Shown: in pieces, positions 6,646-13,344 of the stretch
Numbering within the stretch: the stretch's first letter is position 1
How the letters are laid out: each line of letters begins with the position of its first letter
NCBI GenBank assembly: GCA_902795715.1
Contig: CADBME010000052.1
Span: 1 to 19,420, forward strand
DNA from: an uncultured Lachnospiraceae bacterium
Lineage (GTDB): Bacteria; Bacillota_A; Clostridia; Lachnospirales; Lachnospiraceae
DNA: 19,420 nucleotides
Direction: 5' to 3'
Notes under the pieces: model-generated
Databases searched by the model: none
What the model was told of the DNA's origin: nothing
The model's input: the letters and a program-made list of their open reading frames with translations, nothing else
Program-made: the position numbers and the translations under genes

Positions 6646-8226
6646 ATGTCTGTATCAATAACCATTATTGCCATTACCATGGTTGCTTATTTGTTTGCCA
6701 TGCTGATGGTCGGCGTCGTATTTAATCGAAAAGGCGCTACAGAAACTTCCGACGGTTTTTATATCGGCGGTCGTTCCCTGGGACCATTAGTTACTGCCAT
6801 GAGTGCGGAAGCTTCCGATATGAGCAGTTACCTTCTGATGGGTCTTCCGGGTCTGGCCTACATTGCAGGTCTGGCCGAGGTTTCCTGGACTGCCATCGGA
6901 CTGGCTGTGGGAACCTATCTGAATTTCCTCTTTGTTTCAAAGATTCTCCGCAGGTACTCTGCAAGGATTAATGCTTTTACGATACCGGAATATTTTTCCA
7001 ATCGATACGGTGATAAGGCTCATGTCATCTCGTGTATTGCTGCCCTGATCATCCTGATTTTCTTTGTACCTTATACTGCTTCCGGTTTCAGCGCAGTCGG
7101 CAAGCTTTTTCAGTCCCTCTTTAACATGGATTATCATCTGGCCATGCTGATCGGCGCCGTCATCATCATAACTTATACGACTCTGGGCGGTTTTCTTGCT
7201 GTATCAACCACGGACCTGATTCAGAGCATCTTTATGACAGTCGCCCTGATCATCATCGTTTTCTTCGGAATCAATCTGGTCGGAGGTATGGATGTGGTCA
7301 TCGACAACGCCAAACAGCTTCCCGGATATCTGAATCTGGGTCAGGGCTATGCAGCCCCCGATCCGGCAACGACAAATCTGAACGAGTTTTCCGGATGGCT
7401 TCAGGGCACGGCCGGTTCCTATGGTTTCCTGCCCGTCGTTTCCACACTGGCCTGGGGTCTTGGTTACTTCGGAATGCCCCACATTCTGCTTCGTTTCATG
7501 GGTATCCGTGATGAAAAAGAACTGACACTTTCCCGCCGTATTGCCGGTGTCTGGGTTGTCATCTCCATGAGTGTTGCCATCCTGATCGGTGTGATAGGCT
7601 TCAGTGTATCTGTGACAGGAAAGATTCCTTTCCTGACCGATTCATCTGCTTCTGAGAGAATTATCATCAATCTGGCCCTGGAAATGAGCAAGCACAGTGC
7701 ACTCCTGGCTTTTGCAGGAGGAATCATCCTGGCCGGCATCCTTGCCGCAACCATGTCCACTGCCGATTCTCAGCTTCTGGCCGCAGCCTCCAGCGTATCC
7801 CAGGACCTCATGCAGGACTTCTTCCACATCGACCTGGACCAGCGCAAATCCATGATTGCTGCCAGAGCTACCGTTATCGGTATTGCCATTATTGCTATTA
7901 TCCTGGCCTGGGATCCCAACAGCTCTGTATTCCGGGTTGTATCCTTTGCCTGGGCCGGCTTTGGTGCCACCTTCGGTCCCACCATGCTTCTGTCTCTTTT
8001 CTGGAGACGGTCCAACAAGCAGGGAGCCATTTGCGGTCTTCTGGCCGGCGGAATTATGATCTTCGTATGGAAGTTCATTATTGCCAATCTTGGTGGCGTC
8101 TTTGCCATCTATGAATTGCTTCCGGCATTTATCATCAGTCTGATTGTCAATGTGGTTGTCAGCCTTGCTACACCGGAACCGGATCAGGAAATCACTGCCA
8201 TCTATGATGAGGTCCATGGTAAATAA
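6646..8226 (+). CDS. putP: Sodium/solute symporter of the PutP (sodium/proline) type
   Basis: The protein has 526 residues, slightly longer than the roughly 500 of E. coli PutP, and is almost entirely hydrophobic with about 13 membrane segments, as in the SSS family. Diagnostic PutP-like stretches are GFYIGGRSLGPLVTAMSAEA starting at residue 37 and then SDMSSYLLMGLPG. These place D58 and S60 at the positions of the sodium-site Asp and Ser of PutP. A second signature, MSTADSQLL in the eighth-helix region, corresponds to the other sodium-binding Ser/Thr pair. It likely imports proline, or a related amino acid or betaine, with sodium; the substrate cannot be proven from sequence. AAGGAG six bases before the ATG supports the start. 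It is transcribed alone and ends in two terminators. Confidence 0.88.
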   Translation: MSVSITIIAITMVAYLFAMLMVGVVFNRKGATETSDGFYIGGRSLGPLVTAMSAEASDMSSYLLMGLPGLAYIAGLAEVSWTAIGLAVGTYLNFLFVSKILRRYSARINAFTIPEYFSNRYGDKAHVISCIAALIILIFFVPYTASGFSAVGKLFQSLFNMDYHLAMLIGAVIIITYTTLGGFLAVSTTDLIQSIFMTVALIIIVFFGINLVGGMDVVIDNAKQLPGYLNLGQGYAAPDPATTNLNEFSGWLQGTAGSYGFLPVVSTLAWGLGYFGMPHILLRFMGIRDEKELTLSRRIAGVWVVISMSVAILIGVIGFSVSVTGKIPFLTDSSASERIIINLALEMSKHSALLAFAGGIILAGILAATMSTADSQLLAAASSVSQDLMQDFFHIDLDQRKSMIAARATVIGIAIIAIILAWDPNSSVFRVVSFAWAGFGATFGPTMLLSLFWRRSNKQGAICGLLAGGIMIFVWKFIIANLGGVFAIYELLPAFIISLIVNVVVSLATPEPDQEITAIYDEVHGK

Positions 8227-8264
8227 AGGACATTCAGATGCCCGTGAACAACTGAATAATCAGC

Positions 8265-8292
8265 AAGGGGATGCCGGTCGGCATCCCCTTTT
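8265..8292 (+). terminator. Intrinsic terminator of the symporter gene
   Basis: AAGGGGATGCC pairs perfectly with GGCATCCCCTT around a 4-base loop, followed directly by T residues (8289-8292). It begins about 40 bases after the symporter stop codon. The stem is GC-rich and strong. Confidence 0.85.
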
Positions 8293-8299
8293 ACTATCC

Positions 8300-8330
8300 A
8301 ATCCACCTGATTAAGTGGATTTTTTATTTT
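8300..8330 (+). terminator. Second, back-up terminator after the symporter gene
   Basis: AATCCAC (8300-8306) pairs with GTGGATT (8315-8321) around an 8-base loop and is followed by a T-rich run to 8330. It is weaker than the first terminator and lies directly after it, before the convergent PfpI-like gene. Confidence 0.6.
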
Positions 8331-8356
8331 CCTGCTCGCCTTGTAGGGCAGAGCCT

Positions 8357-8872
8357 TTATCTCCCAAACAGTACTTTAATGTAATCCTTCATGTAGGCCG
8401 GAAGATCCGGTGGTCTCCTGGCAGAGATAATATTACCGTCAATAACCGAGGGCTGGTCGACCCATGTCGCGCCGGCATTTCTCATATCATCCTTGATTCC
8501 CGGTGTGCTGGTGACTGTCTTACCCCTGAGTATGTCCGCAGAGATCAGGACCCAGCCCGCATGACAAATCTCGCCGATGGGTTTGCCGGCTTCATTAATA
8601 ACTTTAACCATGTTTAAAACCTCCGGAAAACGGCGAAGCTTATCCGGAGCCCATCCGCCCGGTACCAGCAGTCCGTCATAATCTGCCGGATCAACATCAG
8701 AGAAAGCATAATCCGAAGTGTAGGGCACTCCATACTTGCCATGGTAGACATGACCGGCCTTTTCGCCAACCACGTCAACCTGGCACCCCTCTTCCCGAAG
8801 GCGGAGAACAGGGTAGGTTAATTCCAGATCTTCAAAGTCTTCACTGATCAATGCAAGTATTTTCTTTGCCAT
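8357..8872 (-). CDS. DJ-1/PfpI family protein (class I glutamine amidotransferase-like)
   Basis: From the chosen start the protein has 171 residues, the normal length of the PfpI group. The nucleophile elbow is ICHAGW with C103 and the adjacent H104; the conserved Glu is in the N-terminal SEDFEDLEL stretch (E11 or E14). LLVPGGWAPD is the typical glycine-rich loop. Family members are described as intracellular proteases or as deglycases and chaperones acting on damaged proteins or small carbonyls; the activity of this one is unproven. A longer reading from ATG 8884 is possible. However, its first codons (ATGGAGGTA) contain GGAGGT, which is an ideal ribosome binding site for the ATG at 8872, and homologues begin MAKKIL. 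It is transcribed alone, convergent with the symporter. Confidence 0.85.
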   Translation of the reverse strand: MAKKILALISEDFEDLELTYPVLRLREEGCQVDVVGEKAGHVYHGKYGVPYTSDYAFSDVDPADYDGLLVPGGWAPDKLRRFPEVLNMVKVINEAGKPIGEICHAGWVLISADILRGKTVTSTPGIKDDMRNAGATWVDQPSVIDGNIISARRPPDLPAYMKDYIKVLFGR

Positions 8873-8904
8873 AATTACCTCCATTTTTCTCTTCCCTGCC
8901 CTTA

Positions 8905-8934
8905 TTGATAAAAAAGCAGGAATTGTGATATATT
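8905..8934 (+). promoter_or_regulatory. Promoter of the C39-like protein gene
   Basis: TTGATA (8905-8910) and TATATT (8929-8934) are separated by 18 bases on the plus strand. Start would be near 8941, 58 bases before the chosen start codon. Confidence 0.5.
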
Positions 8935-8998
8935 GCTTTTAAGTCATTTTTTCTTTAATAATTTTACCATAAAGAGGAATAATAGTACAGGAGACATC

Positions 8999-9811
8999 AT
9001 GCCGGAACCAAAAACACGTCATTTTCATAGCATCATAGAGTCCTCAAAAGCCCGTGTATCTGCTTTTATCCCAAGCTATATCAGCAACAGACTGCTGCTG
9101 GCTTTCCTGGAATTACTCCGATCCTGGCACCGAATCGCGGGCCGGAAAAACTACGGCCATGCTGCAGGCAATGCGGAGGTCATAAGAAAGAATCATGCCG
9201 TCCGAATCCGAAAAAACAATGGCTTTATCGAAGATCAGCACCGCTATGAGGATGTGTCTCTGGGTCTTACGGACATGGCTTATGCCGGATGTGAAATCAT
9301 CGCCCTCTACAATGTTCTGGCAGATTGGCGGACTCACGGAAATTCAGGCAAGAGACAGGGTCCGGATACGACCATGCCCGGATGGGAAGAAAACCTCTCA
9401 TCTCATCTGGCTTCCCTGATCAGGGATTTTGAGAAGGATGGCATCCTCCTGTCCGGCCGCTTTGGAACTTCCCCCCGGGCTCTCTGTGACTATATCAGGC
9501 AAATGGGCCTGGAAGCAGACTTGTTCCGCCTGGACAAAAAACAGAGCCGGGATCTTGATTTCTCTTCCTTCCCTGCTGATTCTTATCTTCTCTATTATTA
9601 TAATAACGCAAATAACATCATGGATCAGATCCACACCATCTGCATTACCAGGAATCCTGAAGGGCAATATACCGGTCACAACATTCGAGGAGACCGGGCC
9701 AGAGGCCCTTACTCATCTATCCGTCAAATGCTTTCAGACGCAAATCAGGACAATGCCAAAGGCATTGCCCTGATTACAATATCTTATACAAATTCCCGGA
9801 ATCATTACTAA
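8999..9811 (+). CDS. Possible C39-like (papain-fold) cysteine peptidase domain protein
   Basis: The protein has 270 residues. AGGAG at 8989-8993, five bases before the ATG, selects this start over an upstream TTG at 8933. The central part reads DMAYAGCEIIALYNVLADW (residues 92-110). This resembles the nucleophile helix of C39-like peptidases, with C98 as candidate nucleophile. A candidate histidine follows in DQIHTICITRN (H212), and the polar segment from about residue 216 could supply the third residue. No signal peptide or clear membrane segment is seen, though residues 21-43 are moderately hydrophobic. C39 domains normally process double-glycine leader peptides, but here there is no ABC transporter or small peptide gene beside it, so the role is open. 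The fold assignment rests on motif resemblance only. Confidence 0.55.
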   Translation: MPEPKTRHFHSIIESSKARVSAFIPSYISNRLLLAFLELLRSWHRIAGRKNYGHAAGNAEVIRKNHAVRIRKNNGFIEDQHRYEDVSLGLTDMAYAGCEIIALYNVLADWRTHGNSGKRQGPDTTMPGWEENLSSHLASLIRDFEKDGILLSGRFGTSPRALCDYIRQMGLEADLFRLDKKQSRDLDFSSFPADSYLLYYYNNANNIMDQIHTICITRNPEGQYTGHNIRGDRARGPYSSIRQMLSDANQDNAKGIALITISYTNSRNHY

Positions 9812-9854
9812 ATTCAGGTCACCAAAAGCCCCTGCGGACTATGTTGACCTGAAT
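9812..9854. terminator. Inverted repeat between convergent genes, possible terminator
   Basis: ATTCAGGTCA (9812-9821), beginning right after the stop codon of the C39-like gene, pairs perfectly with TGACCTGAAT (9845-9854) around a 23-base loop. Neither side has a proper T run; the minus side reads only TTTA. It may terminate or protect the 3' ends of both converging transcripts, but this is uncertain. Confidence 0.4.
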
Positions 9855-9857
9855 ACA

Positions 9858-9897
9858 CTAATCCTGATTACTTAATCTCAATCACTCTAATCCTGAT
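9858..9897. repeat. 11-bp direct repeat in the intergenic region
   Basis: CTAATCCTGAT occurs at 9858-9868 and 9887-9897. The copies are 29 bases apart, between the end of the C39-like gene and the end of the transglutaminase-like gene. No function is evident. Confidence 0.5.
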
Positions 9898-9902
9898 CCC
9901 AC

Positions 9903-11069
9903 CTAATAGGAAAAAACGAAATAAATCTCCGTCCTCCCTTTTGGCCCGCAGGTGGCAAAGCTGTAGCTTGAAGCTCCTGACAAGTCAAAAAGAAATTTGA
10001 GCTTGTCCTCGGAATAGTTCTTCTTGCTGTAATCCCCTACCATGACACGGACCGTTTTCGGCTGCTTCTCCAGTTCCTGTTCCATGAAAGCCGTAAATGC
10101 CTCGAAATCATCACAGTATGCATTGTTGAGCGTATAGTAGTCATAGAGTGTGGACTCTGCAGAGTGATAATAGCTTTTCTCCCACACATGGTCCAGGCTG
10201 ATAGCCTGATCAGTCAGATTCAGATAAGCGAACATGGGATACTTCTGATCAGGCAGGGGATCGTCCCAGGTTACATCCACATGGTACCATTCCTTTCCGA
10301 TCTGAACCATATTCCACTCATGGTCCACCCCGTTGCCGATTCCGACCACGGTACAGCATTTAACCCCGGTCAGATCACACAAGAGTTTCATGGCCCTTGC
10401 GTATCCCGAGCAGACGCCCTGTCCGTGGAGAAGAGGTCCTTCCGGTGAGGAAAGAAGATCCCGGTCTCCCTCCGTGGTATATACGGTATGCTTGATGATA
10501 TAGTCATGGAAATACTTTTCTTTGCGGTATTCCGTCAGATCATCCATATCTTTTTTGTCGAGAATAGCGCTGCACTTGTCTGCCAGTTTTTTTGCATCCT
10601 TCCGATCGGAAGGAATATCCTCCTGGTAAAGAATATAGCGCTCTGCATAGTAGGCATTGGACAGAGTGCAATTCATTTTGATCTCACGATAGCTCCCATA
10701 GTCCGTTGTCGTATACTTGCTGCAGGATCCATAGAAAGCCTCCGTATAGGAGTTGATGTTGTTGATAAAATTGTCGTCCAGGTCTTTGGTCCGGAAAAGA
10801 AAAGTCTCCTGGCCATTTTGAAGCTGCGCATTGACAAAATCAACCAATTCCTTCTCTTCATTGATCATGTTTTCGTCTTCAGCGGAGGCCAGACGTTCAA
10901 AACCCGGCAGCTCCCTTATATGACCCATTCCTATATTATAGATTCGGTGGAAAAGGTCGGAATTGTGAAGAAAGAAAATGCCTCCAAAGAAAATTACAAG
11001 GAGAAGGATAGCTTCCAGCAGGGCCATCAGACAACAGCCTCTATGTTCTTTTCGATAATTCTGTCTCAA
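9903..11069 (-). CDS. Membrane-anchored transglutaminase-like protein
   Basis: The protein has 388 residues from the chosen start. A short basic N-terminus precedes one strong membrane segment (about residues 14-34), so the rest should be outside. The C-terminal half holds a transglutaminase/protease-like core. The triad is C220 in GQGVCSGYA, H250 in VDHEWNMV and D265 in YHVDVTWDDP, in the order and spacing of the bacterial family. These domains act as peptidases or cross-linkers in other proteins; the substrate here is unknown. It is the last gene after the AAA+ ATPase gene. Start choice is uncertain. The frame is open up to a GTG at 11156 that overlaps the upstream gene by 20 bases but has no Shine-Dalgarno sequence. 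AAAGGAGGTG lies 10 bases before the TTG at 11069, which I prefer. Confidence 0.78.
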   Translation of the reverse strand: MRQNYRKEHRGCCLMALLEAILLLVIFFGGIFFLHNSDLFHRIYNIGMGHIRELPGFERLASAEDENMINEEKELVDFVNAQLQNGQETFLFRTKDLDDNFINNINSYTEAFYGSCSKYTTTDYGSYREIKMNCTLSNAYYAERYILYQEDIPSDRKDAKKLADKCSAILDKKDMDDLTEYRKEKYFHDYIIKHTVYTTEGDRDLLSSPEGPLLHGQGVCSGYARAMKLLCDLTGVKCCTVVGIGNGVDHEWNMVQIGKEWYHVDVTWDDPLPDQKYPMFAYLNLTDQAISLDHVWEKSYYHSAESTLYDYYTLNNAYCDDFEAFTAFMEQELEKQPKTVRVMVGDYSKKNYSEDKLKFLFDLSGASSYSFATCGPKGRTEIYFVFSY

Positions 11070-11136
11070 TGGTCCCACACCTCCTTTTGCATAGTCATCC
11101 GAATCCTTGACAGTTCCGTTCAGATCTTCTCTCCCC

Positions 11137-12642
11137 TTATTCTTCCAGGATTCCACGAAAATCTGCTGCTTTCAGAACAGTCAGCTCCTGATCCGATACA
11201 TCAAGGTTCCCGGCCAGGCGGTTGGCCTGATTTACCACCGCTGCTTCAAAATAATTGCGGACACTCCGCCCGTTGGCAAACCGTTCTCCATCCCGCTCTT
11301 TCATCCGTCCGAAATCTGCTTTCACCAGCTTGCGAACTGATTTTCCAAGAGTGTATCCTGACTTTTCACACATGCCGATAAAAATCTTCAGCAATTCCTC
11401 ATCGCTATAATCGTCAAAGTGTATATATTTATTAAAACGCGATCGAAGCCCCGGGTTTGAATTCAGGAAATTCTCCATCTGCTCTGTGTAACCGGCCACG
11501 ATCACCACCAGATTATCCCGATTATCTTCCATCTCTTTTAAGAGGGTATCAACCGCTTCCTGGCCAAAATCATTTCCCTCTTTGATTAATGTATAGGCCT
11601 CATCGATAAAGAGGATGCCTCCTTTGGCCTGGTCGATGACATCCTGGGTCTTGATTGCCGTCTGTCCAACGTAACCGGCCACCATCTCCGACCGGTCCAC
11701 CTCAACCAGATGCCCTTTTGAAAGAATACCCAGCTCCCTGTAGATTCCTGCCAGCATTCGGGCTACAGTCGTCTTGCCTGTACCTGGGTTGCCGGTAAAT
11801 ACCAGATGCATGGAAACCGGCATCACTTTAAGGCCTCTTTCCTTGCGGATTTTGGACACCTGAAGAAGATTGATCAGGGAGGACACCTCTTTCTTAACCT
11901 CTCTAAGACCTACCAGGCTATTGAGCTCAGCCATCCTTTCTTCCAGACTTCTGGTATCCTCTTTCCCAGCAGAGTCTCCTGCATCCGAAAGCCCTGCAGA
12001 AGCTGAGGAAGAAGTCTGGCCGGAAACAGAAGAACCTGAAATCTCACTTTCCCCGAGAATTCTCCGGACATCCTGATAATCCCGTACCGTTTCCACTCGG
12101 GACCTGTCCTCATGAGACAGGTTGGAGACAAAGTAAGAATAATTCTTCTGACCCACAGCCAATCCGCTCTGTCCGGCAGCCCGGGTGTAACAGCAGGCCT
12201 CCAGGTACATTTTCCGGTTCAAACCGTAGATACATCCGATATTATTAAGAGCCGTAGACACATGGCTCCGGTCTCCTTCCTTTTGGGCCCGGTCAATATA
12301 AGCCTTATAATAATCGATTGCCTTGCTCCAGTGGCTTGTCGCCGCAAAATCCTCATAGAGACAGGGATCATAGGCCTTGCCCAAATCGAAGAGGGCCGGG
12401 AGACTTCCCAGGTCTGCTGCCTTCTGGAGGTATTCCCTGGCATCATTACGGCAGGATGTATGGTTCAGTACCGCCTCCTCCAGAAAAGCATTTCCTGCAT
12501 TGAAAAGGTAAAGGCTATTGTCCGGTTCCAGGTCACAGGCCCTAACAAAACTATCCGCTGCCTTCCGGTATTCCTTGCGGTCGAAAAGCCTGAGCCCTTC
12601 TTTATTTAACTCTATCGCGTTTGTTCTCGTATCCTTATCCAT
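11137..12642 (-). CDS. TPR-containing AAA+ ATPase of the CbbX/SpoVK type
   Basis: The protein has 501 residues. Residues 1 to about 170 look like tetratricopeptide or Sel1-like helical repeats (NKEGLRLFDRKEYRKAADSF is the clearest). A Ser/Ala/Gly-rich linker (about 198-225) follows, and then one AAA+ module. Walker A is GNPGTGKT (284-291), Walker B ILFIDEA (343-349), sensor 1 is in NLVVIVAGY (377-385) and the arginine-finger segment is NPGLRSRFN (396-404). This subfamily (SpoVK, CbbX) forms hexameric rings that remodel partner proteins, for example Rubisco in the case of CbbX; the TPR part probably selects the partner. The ATG at 12642 has an in-frame stop just upstream, so it is the earliest possible start, yet no Shine-Dalgarno sequence precedes it. 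It follows gtrA by 36 bases and precedes the transglutaminase-like gene, suggesting one transcript. The target is unknown. Confidence 0.85.
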   Translation of the reverse strand: MDKDTRTNAIELNKEGLRLFDRKEYRKAADSFVRACDLEPDNSLYLFNAGNAFLEEAVLNHTSCRNDAREYLQKAADLGSLPALFDLGKAYDPCLYEDFAATSHWSKAIDYYKAYIDRAQKEGDRSHVSTALNNIGCIYGLNRKMYLEACCYTRAAGQSGLAVGQKNYSYFVSNLSHEDRSRVETVRDYQDVRRILGESEISGSSVSGQTSSSASAGLSDAGDSAGKEDTRSLEERMAELNSLVGLREVKKEVSSLINLLQVSKIRKERGLKVMPVSMHLVFTGNPGTGKTTVARMLAGIYRELGILSKGHLVEVDRSEMVAGYVGQTAIKTQDVIDQAKGGILFIDEAYTLIKEGNDFGQEAVDTLLKEMEDNRDNLVVIVAGYTEQMENFLNSNPGLRSRFNKYIHFDDYSDEELLKIFIGMCEKSGYTLGKSVRKLVKADFGRMKERDGERFANGRSVRNYFEAAVVNQANRLAGNLDVSDQELTVLKAADFRGILEE

Positions 12643-12678
12643 AGGTCATATACCAATAATAGTTTGAAAGCTATTCCT

Positions 12679-13092
12679 TCAATGGAATACAAAAAATTTA
12701 CTGAAAATATAATTGGCCACAGTGACAACAACCTGGACGATCAGCTTAGCAATCTTATCATTCATCCCCAGACAGGTTACTGCGACAAACATAATGGCCA
12801 TATCCATAAGCAGGGTCCCCACTCTGGCCGCAAAAAAAGCCGCTGCCTCCCTGACAATCTGCCTGCTTTTAGATTCAAAAACGAAGATCCTGTTGGTCAC
12901 ATAGGCGAAAGCCACAGCACAGACCCAGGATAGAATATTGGCAGCCTGAAGTTCAAAAGGATTTTCCGGATTCAGGAAGGTGAGGACACTCCCGTAATAA
13001 ACCAGTAAACTGACCACTGTGGTCAGAACTCCCACAATCAGATAGTTGATAATCTCCCGGTATTTCCGGTATAGGTTCATTATTTTATTCAT
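12679..13092 (-). CDS. GtrA family membrane protein
   Basis: The protein has 137 residues and four predicted membrane segments, the standard size and topology of the GtrA family. Recognisable stretches are NYLIVGVLTTVVSLLVYY near the start, YVTNRIFVFES in the middle and NYIFSKFFVF at the C-terminus. GtrA proteins are thought to move polyprenyl-phosphate-linked sugars across the membrane for glycosylation of wall polymers or surface glycans. No glycosyltransferase gene accompanies this one, which is unusual for a dedicated glycan locus. The start codon is followed by a second in-frame ATG four codons on, and neither has a strong ribosome binding site. It is the first gene of the probable operon with the AAA+ ATPase. 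Confidence 0.85.
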   Translation of the reverse strand: MNKIMNLYRKYREIINYLIVGVLTTVVSLLVYYGSVLTFLNPENPFELQAANILSWVCAVAFAYVTNRIFVFESKSRQIVREAAAFFAARVGTLLMDMAIMFVAVTCLGMNDKIAKLIVQVVVTVANYIFSKFFVFH

Positions 13093-13206
13093 ATATATAT
13101 TACTGTCTCATTTATAATAAAGTCTTATGATCCGAGTCATTCCACCCGGCAATCCAAATTGAGCAAAGACAACTGCTATTATTACAGATTGCCCGATTTT
13201 AGAAAT

Positions 13207-13243
13207 AAATCTCAGAATCTCCCGGGGGAGAATTCTGAGATTT
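13207..13243 (-). terminator. Bidirectional-looking terminator between purine permease and gtrA
   Basis: A long near-perfect inverted repeat (AAATCTCAGAAT with CTCC, against GGAG with ATTCTGAGATTT, one bulged base) folds into a stem of about 16 bp. T residues follow on both strands (TTTATTT on minus, TTTTT on plus). For the minus-strand permease gene it lies about 100 bases after the stop codon and separates it from the gtrA unit. Confidence 0.75.
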
Positions 13244-13288
13244 TTCAACAGTTACGAAAAAAAGGGTCTGGTTTCCACTTCTTTTACA

Positions 13289-13310
13289 GGTTTGATTTCA
13301 GTATCAAACC
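13289..13310 (-). other. Hairpin in the 3' region of the purine permease transcript
   Basis: GGTTTGAT (13289-13296) and ATCAAACC (13303-13310) form a perfect 8-bp stem with a 6-base loop. It lies 34 bases after the permease stop codon and upstream of the main terminator. It lacks a T run and may be a 3' stabilising stem. Confidence 0.5.
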
Positions 13311-13344
13311 ATCATTATCACCATATGCCTGTATGTACCTGCAC

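Noticed and set aside
10488..11381. 297-codon plus-strand open frame opposite the transglutaminase-like and AAA+ genes
   Set aside because: It spans two conserved minus-strand genes, lacks a ribosome binding site and shows no domain.
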